64,000 nt of DNA from Reyranella sp. (GTDB taxonomy: Bacteria; Pseudomonadota; Alphaproteobacteria; Reyranellales; Reyranellaceae). Positions 45,438 to 54,572 of the stretch are shown piece after piece. Numbering within the stretch: position 1 is the first letter of the stretch; the number at the start of each line of letters is the position of its first letter. The translations under genes and the position numbers were made by a program. Below the pieces are notes generated by a model. That model was not told the DNA's origin and ran no database searches. It saw only the letters and a program-made list of their open reading frames with translations. The DNA lies in contig JAIEOV010000016.1 in assembly GCA_019750135.1 (NCBI GenBank), forward strand, positions 401,132-465,131, in the 5' to 3' direction.

Positions 45438-46189
45438 AGCTGGATGACGTCCGCAAGAACGCCTTTGCGATGCCGCTGAACAATCCCGCGTATCCGCGGG
45501 GGCCGTATCGTTTCTACAATCGCGAGTTCGTCGTCATCAGTTACCGCACGGATCCGGAGATCCTGCGCGCCGTCGTGCCCGAGCCGCTCGAGGTGGTGGG
45601 CGACATGGTGAACTACGAGTTCATCCGCATGCCCGATTCGACGGGCTTCGGCGACTACACCGAGACCGGCCAGGTGATCCCGGTGCGCTTCAAGGACGCC
45701 AAAGGCAAGGTCCAGGAAGGCGGCTACGTGCACGCCATGTACCTCGACGACAACTCGCCGATCGCCGGCGGCCGCGAGATCTGGGGCTTCCCCAAGAAGC
45801 TCGCCACGCCGAAGATCAGCCACGAGAGCGAGACCTTGGTCTGCACAATGCACTACGGCAGCGTGCTCTGCGTCAACGCAACCATGGGCTACAAGCACCG
45901 CGAGATCGATCCCGCGCCGTTGCTCAAGAGCCTCGCCAAACCCGCCTTCATGATCAAGATCATCCCGCACGTCGACTGCACGCCGCGTGTCTGCGAGCTG
46001 GTGCGCTACTACTGCGAGGACGTGACCGTGAAGGGCGCCTGGTCGGGACCGGCAGCGCTGCAGCTGTTCGATCATGCCCTGTGCGACGTCAGCCGCCTGC
46101 CGGTGCGCCAGGTCGTGTCGGCCACCCACTACGTCACTGACCTGACGTTGGGCCTCGGTGAAGTCGTGTTCGATTACCTCGCGAAGTAG
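45434..46189 (+). CDS. adc: Acetoacetate decarboxylase
   Basis: 251 residues from the ATG overlapping the patatin stop. The Schiff-base lysine lies in [14 protein letters not shown]. Other family stretches are [20 protein letters not shown] at the start and [17 protein letters not shown] sequence later. It turns acetoacetate into acetone and CO2. With the downstream 3-hydroxybutyrate dehydrogenase it forms a ketone-body module: 3-hydroxybutyrate to acetoacetate to acetone. Confidence 0.93.
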   Translation: MKLDDVRKNAFAMPLNNPAYPRGPYRFYNREFVVISYRTDPEILRAVVPEPLEVVGDMVNYEFIRMPDSTGFGDYTETGQVIPVRFKDAKGKVQEGGYVHAMYLDDNSPIAGGREIWGFPKKLATPKISHESETLVCTMHYGSVLCVNATMGYKHREIDPAPLLKSLAKPAFMIKIIPHVDCTPRVCELVRYYCEDVTVKGAWSGPAALQLFDHALCDVSRLPVRQVVSATHYVTDLTLGLGEVVFDYLAK

Positions 46190-46212
46190 TTTCCCCGTCA
46201 AAGGATCGTTCC

Positions 46213-46995
46213 ATGTCCAACTTCAAAGGCAGAGTCGCCATCGTCACCGGTGCGGCGAGCGGCATCGGCAAGCAGATCGCGTTCCGGCTTGCCGCCGAAG
46301 GCGCCATTCCGGTGATCGCCGATCTCAACCTCGACGCCGCCGGCGCCACCGCGAAGGAGATCCAGGCCAAGGGCTCTGATGCGTTCGCCGTCGCCATGAA
46401 TGTCGTCGACGAGGCTGAGGTCGAGAAGGGCGTCGCCGACACCGTGGCCAAGTACGGCAAGATCGACATCCTGGTGAGCAACGCCGGCATCCAGATCGTG
46501 AAGCCGATCGTCGACTTCCCCTTCGCCGACTGGAAGAAGCTTCTGGCCATCCATCTCGACGGCGCCTTCCTCACCACCAAGGCCTGCCTCAAGCACATGT
46601 ACGCCGCCAAGTACGGCCGCGTCGTCTATATGGGCTCGGTCCATTCCAAGGAGGCGTCGAAGCTCAAGGCGCCCTACGTCACCGCCAAGCACGGGCTGAT
46701 CGGCCTCGCCAAGGTGCTTGCCAAGGAAGGCGCGGAGTACAACGTTGCAGCCAACGTGGTCTGCCCGGGTTTCGTGCGCACGCCGCTGGTCGACAAGCAG
46801 ATCCCCGAGCAGGCCAAGGAACTCAACATCAGCGAAGCCGACGTCATCAAACATGTCATGCTGAAGGACACGATCGACGGCCAGTTCACCACCACTGACG
46901 AAGTGGCTGATGCAGTTCTCTATTTTGCCGGAGCGTCCAGTACCGCACTGAGCGGCCAGTCGATGGTCGTCAGCCACGGCTGGTTCATGCAGTAG
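46213..46995 (+). CDS. bdhA: 3-hydroxybutyrate dehydrogenase
   Basis: 260 residues. TGAASGIGKQIAFRLAAEGA binds NAD; NAGIQIV follows; catalytic Ser in MGSVHSKEAS and Tyr/Lys in YVTAKHGLIG. The substrate-lid segment TPLVDKQIPEQAKELNISE is characteristic of D-3-hydroxybutyrate dehydrogenases. It oxidises 3-hydroxybutyrate to acetoacetate, feeding the decarboxylase encoded 23 bases upstream. Confidence 0.92.
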   Translation: MSNFKGRVAIVTGAASGIGKQIAFRLAAEGAIPVIADLNLDAAGATAKEIQAKGSDAFAVAMNVVDEAEVEKGVADTVAKYGKIDILVSNAGIQIVKPIVDFPFADWKKLLAIHLDGAFLTTKACLKHMYAAKYGRVVYMGSVHSKEASKLKAPYVTAKHGLIGLAKVLAKEGAEYNVAANVVCPGFVRTPLVDKQIPEQAKELNISEADVIKHVMLKDTIDGQFTTTDEVADAVLYFAGASSTALSGQSMVVSHGWFMQ

Positions 46996-47029
46996 TCACG
47001 CAGATCACAATTGTGTTGCAAGGTTGCAA

Positions 47030-47051
47030 CGCCGCCGGGGATATGGCGGCG
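47030..47051. terminator. GC hairpin after the bdhA gene
   Basis: CGCCGCC (47030-47036) pairs with GGCGGCG (47045-47051) across an eight-base loop. Just before it are CACAATTGTG (47006-47015, a perfect palindrome) and two TTGCAA copies. The hairpin may end the patatin-adc-bdhA transcript; the palindrome could be an operator for the OmpA-type gene. Evidence is structural only. Confidence 0.35.
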
Positions 47052-47121
47052 GCGGGGCAACTGAGGCGGAAGGGCATCGTTGGGTGGGCACTACTCGCAT
47101 CCAAACGAGGGAACCCTCTGC

Positions 47122-48072
47122 ATGTTCAAGAAATCATTGCTGGCCGCCGCCGCCGCCCTGGTCCTGCCGGTCGCGGCGAACGCCCAGACCGGCACGCAGT
47201 ATCCCGGCTTCTATATCGGAGCCGAAGGCGGCCTGAACTGGCTGCTCAACAACAACAGCTACCAGATGGACACGGGGTGGGCCGTCGGCGGCAAGGTCGG
47301 TTACGACTTCGTCGGACCCCGCGTCGAAATCGAGGGCCTGTACCATTCCAACACCGGCACGGGCGTCGTCGCGTTCCCGTCGGGTTTTGCCAATGTGCGC
47401 GGCCGCATCGAACAAGTCTCGGTGATGGCCAACCTGCTCTATGACTTCAACATCGGCGGGCCCATCGTGCCGTTCATCGGCGCCGGCGCCGGCATCGCCT
47501 TCGTCGATTCGACCATCCAGGGCTGCAGCATGTGCAGCACCCAGTTCGCCTATCAAGGCATCATCGGCGTCGGCTACAACGTCACCGATGCGTTGCGCAT
47601 CAACCTCGACGGCCGCTACTACGGCACCACCAACCCGGGCGCCTTCACCAACAACAACATCATGACCATGCTGAGCCTGACCTATAAGTTCGGCCAGCCC
47701 GAGATGGCGCCCCCGCCGCCGCCGGCCGCCGCGCCGGTCGCGCCGCCGTCCTTCATGGTGTTCTTCGACTGGGACCGCTCCAACCTGTCTGATCAGGCGC
47801 TCGGCACGATTCGCCAGGCCGCGGCCGCCTTCAAGTCGAAGGGCAACGCCCGCATCACGGCGACCGGCCACACCGACACGTCGGGTCCGGAGAGCTACAA
47901 CATGGCGCTGTCGCTGCGTCGCGCCAACGCGGTCAAGGATGCCCTGGTGCGCGAAGGCGTGCCGGCGCAGGCGATCGCGGTCATCGGCCGCGGCGAGCAG
48001 GGCCTGCTGGTCCAGACCGGCGACGGGGTGCGCGAGCCGCAGAACCGCCGCGTCGAGATCGTGGTCCAGTAA
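47122..48072 (+). CDS. OmpA family outer membrane protein
   Basis: 316 residues with a signal peptide (KKSLLAAAAALVLPVAANAQ). An eight-stranded barrel region (about 25-205) with alternating aromatic strands (PGFYIGAEGGLNWLL, VGGKVGYDFVGPRVEIEGLY) carries an odd CSMC pair in one loop. A Pro/Ala linker follows. The OmpA C-terminal domain has FFDWDRSNLS, ATGHTDTSGPESYNMALSLR and EPQNRRVEIVV, which bind peptidoglycan. Anchors the outer membrane to the wall. A strong terminator follows. Confidence 0.92.
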   Translation: MFKKSLLAAAAALVLPVAANAQTGTQYPGFYIGAEGGLNWLLNNNSYQMDTGWAVGGKVGYDFVGPRVEIEGLYHSNTGTGVVAFPSGFANVRGRIEQVSVMANLLYDFNIGGPIVPFIGAGAGIAFVDSTIQGCSMCSTQFAYQGIIGVGYNVTDALRINLDGRYYGTTNPGAFTNNNIMTMLSLTYKFGQPEMAPPPPPAAAPVAPPSFMVFFDWDRSNLSDQALGTIRQAAAAFKSKGNARITATGHTDTSGPESYNMALSLRRANAVKDALVREGVPAQAIAVIGRGEQGLLVQTGDGVREPQNRRVEIVVQ

Positions 48073-48114
48073 AGCGTGATCCGATAAGCGTAACAGCCAA
48101 CCCTCCATTGGCGG

Positions 48115-48139
48115 AACGGCCGGGCAAGTCCCGGCCGTT
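48115..48139 (+). terminator. Rho-independent-type terminator of the OmpA gene
   Basis: AACGGCCGGG (48115-48124) and CCCGGCCGTT (48130-48139) are perfect complements around a five-base loop, followed by a T-containing tail (TTCCATTT). Lies 42 bases after the OmpA stop; the best terminator in the window. Confidence 0.75.
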
Positions 48140-48180
48140 TCCATTTGCGTGGTCGCGGAGCGCGTGGGAACAGTCGCGCC

Positions 48181-50499
48181 ATGCCCGATCACGACGCGCA
48201 CGACATCATCGTGCTGTACAGCAACCGCAGCCGCGACGCCTACGCTTGCGAAGCCAAGGCGTGCGGCGAGACCTATACCTTCACCGACGCCTGGGGCCTG
48301 CCGCGCACCTGGCTCAAAGGAGAGTACGCGTACCTCGCCCCCAACGCCGCCGGCCTGCTGCTGGCGCGCTGCAATCTCAAGCATCATCTGATCGAAGAGG
48401 AGAAGCTCGACGCCGCCCGGCTGGCGCATTGCCGCGCACTGCTGATCCCCAACGCCGGCCATCTCGCGCCTGAAACGATTACCCGCATCGAGACGTGGCT
48501 GGCCGATGGCCAGCGCCGCCTGATCGTCACCGGCAAGACCAACCTGCCACCGCATCTGCTGGGGTTGCAATCCCTTGAGGCCGTTTCGGTGCAGGGCTAC
48601 ACCGGCTGGCGCTGGCGGCTGGGATCGCCCTTTGCCGGCGACGCGTGGGAACCGCTCTATGTCAGCGGCTACGAGGGCCATCCGGCACATCGCATCGTGC
48701 CCGCCAGCTGCAGCCGGGTCTTGGCCGACCTGGTCGCGCTTTCAGGCGATCTCACCGACGCCTCGACGGCGACGGTGGCCGAACTGGGACCGGCGATCGT
48801 GCTCACCGACAAGACGATCTACGTCGCCAACCAGGTGTTCGAGCTGCTGGGCGGCATGATGCAGGCACACCTCAACGTCGAGGCGGTGCGCCATTGGGCC
48901 AACGCCACGCACTGGGGCGACACGCTGCTGTTCTTCCTGCGCCGACTGATGCACGAGATCGGATTGTCCTCGTTGTGGCAGACGCGGCTGCGCTCGTTCG
49001 GCACCTACGACGGCGTGCTGTCGTTCCGCCACGACGTTCACGGCATGCGCGACTACACCTTTCTCGACTACCAGATCCAGAACCTGATCCCGGCGAGCTA
49101 TGACATCGAGGATCCGACCTTCTCGACCAACATCACCGAGGACATGGCGCGCGACTGGGTCGCGCGCACGACCCAGCACAGCTTCATCGAGCCCGCCCTG
49201 CACAATGACAGCTCGATCGGCGATCCGCCGACCGCCATCTTCGGCAAGGGCCTGTTCGAGCACGTCTCGAAGGCGGGCAAGAATCTCGGCATCACCATCT
49301 GCACCTGCGGCCGCCATGCCGGCGGTCACATGCACCCCGAGACGATCGATGCGATGGATTACCTGTACGCCCAGGACAGGACGATCCTCGGGCTCTGCAC
49401 CTTCTGCTACTACCACATGATCGAATACGGCGTGCGCAACCCCAACGTCATGGTCGGCGGCACGATCGGCGAGAAGCCGCTCACCTATGTCACCGACGTG
49501 CGACGGACCATCGCCACCTCGGGCATCTGGTTCCCTTTCCGGCCAGTCGTCACCACGGACAAGGAATGGCGCAAGCTGCGCGGCTGGGACCGCACGCACG
49601 AGTACGACGCGGCCTACGAGCTGGTGGAGACCATCTTCGCCGGCCGCAGCGCGCGTCGGCCGGACGTCGAGGACAAGCTCGAGAACGGTGTCTATTCCTT
49701 CCAGTACCATCCCGAGCTGGCGCGCGATCCTTCGGTCAACAACGGCAAGGGCACGCTCGACTATGTGCGCTACTGCATCAACCTCGCCGAGCGCAGCAAC
49801 TACTGGATCGCAACGCAAGCCGAGCTCTACCAGCGCATGGCCGACTACGAAGGACTGACGTTCGACGTGCGCGACGCCGGCCGCGAGGTGACGATCTCCA
49901 ATCCGACCGACCGGCGCATCGCCGCCATGATGATCGAGCAGCGCCTGCCCTTCGGCAGCGTCTGGCTGGGCGACGAGGAGCTCATACACGTCGCCGACGG
50001 CGCTTTCGTCACCATCCCGCCCATCGCACCGGGCGCCACGCTGACGCTGCGCTTCAAATCCGAGACGGTCGAAGCGGTGCTGGTGCGCCAGCCCTCCAAC
50101 AAGGGCCTGGTCGTGCTCGATGCGCGGCACGATCCGCGAACCGGCGAGGCCCGCATCACCGTGAGCGTGTGCCGCCAACAGCCGCTCAGCATCGAGGGCG
50201 TCGATCCCGAGGGCGTCTATCGCGTGCAGATCGACAACCAGGCGCCCGAGGATGTCGCCGTGCGCACCGTGCGCACCATCCAGGCGCTGCTCAGCGAGAA
50301 GACCGACGCCGCCCGCGGCCGCAGCCGCCGCGCCGTCACGCCGGGCACCACCCGCTTCCTCGACCTGGTCGTCGAGGGCGAGGAGAACCGCTTCGTCGAA
50401 CGGACGCTCCGCATCCGCCAAGTGCCGGCTGACGAAGCCCGGCCGATCCGCGAGGCCCTGATCGCCGCCATTCCCAAGAAGCGCGGCCGGGTCACTTGA
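48181..50499 (+). CDS. Large uncharacterised protein, possible deacetylase-like core
   Basis: 772 residues from ATG 48181 (weak RBS), no signal peptide. Residues 1-200 look like a class I amidotransferase-like Rossmann domain (LLIPNAGHLAPETITRIETW). The middle has SFRHDVHGMRDYTF (281-294), reminiscent of the RHD motif of polysaccharide deacetylase-like enzymes, then PALHNDSS. It also has a Cys/His cluster: C374, C376, H379, H383, H385, then C406, C409, H412. YHPELARDP follows at about 510. The last 200 residues look beta-rich. I do not recognise the family. Single gene between terminator and lactonase-like gene. Confidence 0.8.
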   Translation: MPDHDAHDIIVLYSNRSRDAYACEAKACGETYTFTDAWGLPRTWLKGEYAYLAPNAAGLLLARCNLKHHLIEEEKLDAARLAHCRALLIPNAGHLAPETITRIETWLADGQRRLIVTGKTNLPPHLLGLQSLEAVSVQGYTGWRWRLGSPFAGDAWEPLYVSGYEGHPAHRIVPASCSRVLADLVALSGDLTDASTATVAELGPAIVLTDKTIYVANQVFELLGGMMQAHLNVEAVRHWANATHWGDTLLFFLRRLMHEIGLSSLWQTRLRSFGTYDGVLSFRHDVHGMRDYTFLDYQIQNLIPASYDIEDPTFSTNITEDMARDWVARTTQHSFIEPALHNDSSIGDPPTAIFGKGLFEHVSKAGKNLGITICTCGRHAGGHMHPETIDAMDYLYAQDRTILGLCTFCYYHMIEYGVRNPNVMVGGTIGEKPLTYVTDVRRTIATSGIWFPFRPVVTTDKEWRKLRGWDRTHEYDAAYELVETIFAGRSARRPDVEDKLENGVYSFQYHPELARDPSVNNGKGTLDYVRYCINLAERSNYWIATQAELYQRMADYEGLTFDVRDAGREVTISNPTDRRIAAMMIEQRLPFGSVWLGDEELIHVADGAFVTIPPIAPGATLTLRFKSETVEAVLVRQPSNKGLVVLDARHDPRTGEARITVSVCRQQPLSIEGVDPEGVYRVQIDNQAPEDVAVRTVRTIQALLSEKTDAARGRSRRAVTPGTTRFLDLVVEGEENRFVERTLRIRQVPADEARPIREALIAAIPKKRGRVT

Positions 50500-50584
50500 A
50501 GCGGCAATCTTGACACCGGACGTCCTCACGCGCAGCGTTGCCAGTCGAACGTTCAGCCAATGAACGGCTTTCCCGGGAGGGAAC

Positions 50585-51682
50585 ATGGCAACGAGCGTTG
50601 GCGCCGTCGCAGTGCTCGCCGCGACGCTTGCAATGGCGGCCGCGCTGCCGGCAAACGCCGCGACCTTCGTCTATGTCGGCTGCACGGACAGTAACGAGAT
50701 TCACGTCCTGCAACTCGACCCGCAGAACGGCAACCTGACGCCGGTCGAGAAGGTAACAATTCCCGGCATCACCAAGACGGCGGGCTCGACGCCGATGGCC
50801 ATGAGCCCGGACAGGAAGATCCTGTTCGCCGCCACGCGCGGCGAGCCGATGGTGGCGGCGAGCTTTCGCATCGACCCCTCGACCGGCAAGCTCAGCCACA
50901 TCGCCAACGGGCCGCTCGATGGCAGCATGGCCTACATCGCCACCGACCGCAGCGGCCGCTATCTGCTCGCCGCCTCCTATCCCAACAACAAGGTCACGGT
51001 GAACCCGATCGCACCCGACGGCACCGTGCAGCCGCCGAAGCAGATCGTCCCGACCGAGCCCAACGCCCACGCCATCCAGCCCGACACTTCCAATCGCTTC
51101 GTGCTGGCGACCAGCCTTGGCGGCAACCTCGTGCGGCAATTCCGCTTCGATGCCGCGTCGGGAACGCTGTCGCCCAACGATCCGCCGGCGGCGCAGGTGA
51201 AAGCCGGTGCCGGTCCACGGCACTTCGCCTTCCATCCGACCAACGGACGGGTCTACCTGCTGAACGAGCTCGAAGCGTCGGTCTATGTCTTCGCCTACGA
51301 TTCCAAGACCGGCACGCTGAAGGAGCTTCAGGTGCTGAGCGCGCTGCCCGAGAAGAAGCCGGAAAAGATCTGGGCCGCCGACATCCACCTGACGCCGGAC
51401 GGCAAGTTCCTCTACGCCAGCGAGCGCGGCACCAGCATGATCGCGGGCTTCAAGGTCGATCCTGGCGAGGGGACGCTGACGCCGATCGGACACACCGCGA
51501 CCGAGCAGCAGCCACGCGGCTTCGCGATCGATCCCACCGGCCGCCATCTCCTGGCGGTCGGCCAGCTCTCCGATTCCATGACCAGCTACGCCATCGATCC
51601 GGCCAGCGGCCGGCTCACCAAGCTGAAGCAATATCCGATGGGCAAAAATCCCAACTGGGTGGAGATCGTCAACCTGCCCTGA
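50585..51682 (+). CDS. Periplasmic lactonase-like (6-phosphogluconolactonase family) propeller
   Basis: 365 residues with signal peptide (AVLAATLAMAAALPANAA) and GGAGGG site. Seven-bladed Pgl/YbhE-like repeats: FVYVGCTDSNEIHVLQLDP, GSTPMAMSPDRKILFAATRG, GPRHFAFHPTNGRVYLLNEL, HLTPDGKFLYASERG. The cytosolic YbhE enzyme hydrolyses 6-phosphogluconolactone; an exported relative more likely opens another lactone or acts as muconate cycloisomerase-like protein. Precedes the dioxygenase by 30 bases. Confidence 0.87.
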   Translation: MATSVGAVAVLAATLAMAAALPANAATFVYVGCTDSNEIHVLQLDPQNGNLTPVEKVTIPGITKTAGSTPMAMSPDRKILFAATRGEPMVAASFRIDPSTGKLSHIANGPLDGSMAYIATDRSGRYLLAASYPNNKVTVNPIAPDGTVQPPKQIVPTEPNAHAIQPDTSNRFVLATSLGGNLVRQFRFDAASGTLSPNDPPAAQVKAGAGPRHFAFHPTNGRVYLLNELEASVYVFAYDSKTGTLKELQVLSALPEKKPEKIWAADIHLTPDGKFLYASERGTSMIAGFKVDPGEGTLTPIGHTATEQQPRGFAIDPTGRHLLAVGQLSDSMTSYAIDPASGRLTKLKQYPMGKNPNWVEIVNLP

Positions 51683-51712
51683 CGGGGCTAGACTTGAGCC
51701 AGGAGGTCCCCC

Positions 51713-52576
51713 ATGGCCCGCACGCTCGACATCGAACCGGTCGACGCCACCTTCGGCGCCGTCGTCCGAGGCATCAAGGTCGCCGAGGTCGACGATGAAA
51801 CCTTCCGCTCGCTGTACGACGCCTGGCTCGAATACGCGCTGCTGATCTTCCCCGACCAGCATCTCAAGCGCGACCAGCAGATCGCCTTCGCCAAGCGCTT
51901 CGGACCGCTCGAGTTCGAGATGACGGCGATCAGCAATGTCCGCTCCGACGGCACGCTGCGACGGGAGAAGGACAACGACGACGTCATGAAGATCCTGAAG
52001 GGCAACATGGGCTGGCATCACGACAGCACCTACATGCCGGTCCAGGCCAAGGGCGCGGTGTTCAGCGCCGAGGAGGTGCCGACGATCGGCGGCCGCACCG
52101 GCTTTGCCGACATGCGCGCCGCCTACGATGCCCTGGATCCGGCGATGAAGGCCCGGATCGAAGGCCTCAACGCCTATCATTCGCTGCACTACAGCCAGGG
52201 CAGGGTCGGCCATCAGACGAAGAAGTCCGACGGCGAGTACTCGGGCTACGGCCTGCATGACGGGCCGGTGCCGTTGCGGCCCCTGGTCAAGACGCATCCC
52301 GAAACCGGCCGCAAGTCGCTGCTGGCGGGCCGCCATGCCCACAACATCCCGGGCCTCGCCCAGGAGGAGTCGGACCGCCTTCTGAAGGAGCTGATCGACT
52401 TTGCCTGCCAGCCGCCGCGCATCTACCACCACGACTGGACGCCGGGCGACGCCGTCCTGTGGGACAATCGTTGCCTGATGCACCAGGCGACGCCGTGGGA
52501 CATGACCCAGCGCCGCATCATGTGGCACAGCCGCATCGCCGGCGATCCGGCGAGCGAATCGTCGCTGGCCGCTTAG
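51713..52576 (+). CDS. TauD/TfdA family dioxygenase
   Basis: 287 residues with an AGGAGGT site. Fe(II) ligands are the HxD-type pair in GWHHDSTYM (about 101-104) and the distal His in RCLMHQATPWD (about 257); the 2-oxoglutarate-binding Arg is in TQRRIMWHSRI. Members hydroxylate taurine, 2,4-D, alkyl sulfates or other small acids; the substrate here is unknown. May be cotranscribed with the lactonase-like gene. Confidence 0.92.
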   Translation: MARTLDIEPVDATFGAVVRGIKVAEVDDETFRSLYDAWLEYALLIFPDQHLKRDQQIAFAKRFGPLEFEMTAISNVRSDGTLRREKDNDDVMKILKGNMGWHHDSTYMPVQAKGAVFSAEEVPTIGGRTGFADMRAAYDALDPAMKARIEGLNAYHSLHYSQGRVGHQTKKSDGEYSGYGLHDGPVPLRPLVKTHPETGRKSLLAGRHAHNIPGLAQEESDRLLKELIDFACQPPRIYHHDWTPGDAVLWDNRCLMHQATPWDMTQRRIMWHSRIAGDPASESSLAA

Positions 52577-52583
52577 CGCCTCC

Positions 52584-53681
52584 TCAGGCCTTCGGGCCGG
52601 CGGCCTGCGCCTTGCCGCCGGGGTGCTGCCATTCGGTCACGATCCGGTCGAGGTCCTGCAGGTCGCGGTGCATCTGCTCCAGCGCGAAGCTTGCGGCGAA
52701 GAAGCGCTCGGCGGCATCGCCGGACAGTTGACGGACGATGCCGTCGCGGCGCAGCGCCGCGACCCCGGCCATCCAGGCGGCCAGCGTGCGCTGCAGTCGA
52801 TCGATGTCCGGCGGCTCGGCCCCGGTGCGCAGCGCAACGGCGGCGTCGCGCAGCCAGGCCGATGTTCCGGCGACGACGTCCTCCAGCATTGGCCGCAGCC
52901 GCTCGTGCATCGGCTCGCCGAGCGGCGCGCCGACGGCGCGGCCGAGGAAGACCAGATCGTGCCGCAGGCGCAGCAGCGTGCGCCTCATCGGTCGGGTCTC
53001 GGCGCCCGCATTCAGCCGGATCAAGCGTTCGCGCTCGGCTTCGTTGCCCACGGCGTCGAGTGCCACCATCGCCGCGCCGATCCGGTCCTGCAGGCGACTG
53101 ACGTCGTCGATCGTCATGCCGTCCAGGATACCTTGCGCCAGGACGCCCATCGTCTCCGCCATCTGCTCGAGCAGACGGGCGGCGGCGCCGCGCATCTGGC
53201 GATGGGCTGTCGACGGCACCACGACCAGCGCAACCAGCACGCCGATCGCCGCGCCCACCGCCACCTCCAGGATGCGGTCGATGGCCGAGCTCAGCGGATC
53301 GACGTGGCTGAAGGCCGGCATCAGCAGCACGATGATGGCCGAGACCGGCACCACGTTCATGTTGGCGTGGGTGGCCGAGTAGAGGGCAAGTGGCGCCACC
53401 GCGATCACCAGAACGCCGAGCAGAGCCACCTCGCTCGCATGCGGCACCAGCACGGCGATCGTACCGCCGTAGATCGAGCCGGCGAGCGTGCCCAGCATGT
53501 AGTTCGCGCCAGTCTTGAGCGTGCCGCCGATGCTGAGCTGGCTCACGATCGCGGCCGTCAGGACCGACCATAGCGGCATGGGCAGGCCGAGCAGCCGTGC
53601 CACGACCAACGCCACCGCCGACGCCACCGTCACGCGCAGGGCGAAGGCGAAGTCGGCCCTGGACAAGCGTTGGATTCCCAT
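52584..53681 (-). CDS. FUSC family membrane protein (aromatic acid exporter-like)
   Basis: 365 residues. An N-terminal membrane half has about five or six helices (FALRVTVASAVALVVARLLG, LWSVLTAAIVSQLSIGGTLK, MLGTLAGSIYGGTIAVLV). A cytosolic helical half follows from MRGAAARLLEQMAETMG. This is the FUSC/AaeB half-size type, linked to export of aromatic or phenolic acids. The end VTEWQHPGGKAQAAGPKA is basic. It begins 36 bases after the membrane protein gene at 53718 and may end the same transcript. Confidence 0.88.
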   Translation of the reverse strand: MGIQRLSRADFAFALRVTVASAVALVVARLLGLPMPLWSVLTAAIVSQLSIGGTLKTGANYMLGTLAGSIYGGTIAVLVPHASEVALLGVLVIAVAPLALYSATHANMNVVPVSAIIVLLMPAFSHVDPLSSAIDRILEVAVGAAIGVLVALVVVPSTAHRQMRGAAARLLEQMAETMGVLAQGILDGMTIDDVSRLQDRIGAAMVALDAVGNEAERERLIRLNAGAETRPMRRTLLRLRHDLVFLGRAVGAPLGEPMHERLRPMLEDVVAGTSAWLRDAAVALRTGAEPPDIDRLQRTLAAWMAGVAALRRDGIVRQLSGDAAERFFAASFALEQMHRDLQDLDRIVTEWQHPGGKAQAAGPKA

Positions 53682-53717
53682 CTGAGCCCCGTCGTTGTCG
53701 ACCCCCGATCATGCCTT

Positions 53718-54572
53718 CTAATGCGGCGGCATCGGAATGAACACGGGCGGCGTGCCCGACATCTTGCCGCGCGCTTTGATCTCGGCGTCGTTGGCGCCGT
53801 GCGGCTTCAGGTAGACGTAGAACGGCGTGCGGCGTTCGGCGATGTCGTTGCCGGGCTGGGCGCTGCGGCTGATCAGCATGTCGGCCTGGATGCGGACGTG
53901 CATGTAGCCCGGGATCAGCTCGGCCCATCCCGTCACTTCGGGCGTGAACAGCACGTCGTAGCTGTAGGCGTCGGTGAGCTTGATCACGCCGCTGCCCGCC
54001 TCGCCGACCGGCCGCGACGGCACCTGTTGCCAGGTCATGCCGGTCTGCACGTAGATGCCGACGGCGTTCAGCATGATATAGAGCGGCCGCGCCGGGTCGA
54101 TGTTCTGCATCGCCATGGTCATGCGGTAGGACTTGCCGTCGGGCTCGAGCGCGATGCCCTTCAGCTCGACATAGAGCGAGCTCAGCGCCTCGTGCTCGAG
54201 CAGCAGCCGCGCCTGACGCTGCTGCTGCAGGGCGCGCTGCTGCCAGATGCCGATGCCGCCGTCGATGGCGAAGGCGGCGCACAGGATTGCCACCGTGCCC
54301 ATCACCACCGGCGACTGCCAGAACCTGAGACCGCGCCCGAGCTTCACGGCCAGGCCCGCCGGCGGTTCGACCGGTCGCCGGGGCGCCGCCTCGCGCAGCT
54401 TCTCGAGCAGGGCGCTCTCGCCCTTCTCGCTCGCCTCTTCGGCAATGCCGAGCCGGCGGCGCAGCACGCGTGCCTCGGACTGGCCCGCCGCCACCTGCCG
54501 CCACAGGTCGCGGATCAGCGCGTCCTTCTCGGGCGAGGTGAGCTTGGCGAGATCCGGCCGCTTGGCGTTCAT
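53718..54572 (-). CDS. Single-span membrane protein of the propeller-ABC operon
   Basis: 284 residues from ATG 54572, overlapping the ATPase stop by four bases. A cytosolic N-terminal helix-rich part (KDALIRDLWRQVAAGQSEAR, then RRRLGIAEEASEKGESALLE) precedes one membrane span (PVVMGTVAILCAAFAIDGGI). A periplasmic beta domain follows (LYVELKGIALEPDGKSYRMT to GTPPVFIPMPPH). No family recognised. The layout resembles an accessory or adaptor subunit of a MacB-like complex. Confidence 0.8.
   Translation of the reverse strand: MNAKRPDLAKLTSPEKDALIRDLWRQVAAGQSEARVLRRRLGIAEEASEKGESALLEKLREAAPRRPVEPPAGLAVKLGRGLRFWQSPVVMGTVAILCAAFAIDGGIGIWQQRALQQQRQARLLLEHEALSSLYVELKGIALEPDGKSYRMTMAMQNIDPARPLYIMLNAVGIYVQTGMTWQQVPSRPVGEAGSGVIKLTDAYSYDVLFTPEVTGWAELIPGYMHVRIQADMLISRSAQPGNDIAERRTPFYVYLKPHGANDAEIKARGKMSGTPPVFIPMPPH

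Noticed and set aside
47134..50586. Long minus-strand open frames across the OmpA-type gene and the 772-residue gene
   Set aside because: No signal peptide, domain or ribosome site; both are shadows of the plus-strand genes.
50492..52528. A 678-codon minus-strand open frame
   Set aside because: Antisense to the lactonase-like and TauD genes, which have intact motifs and strong ribosome sites.
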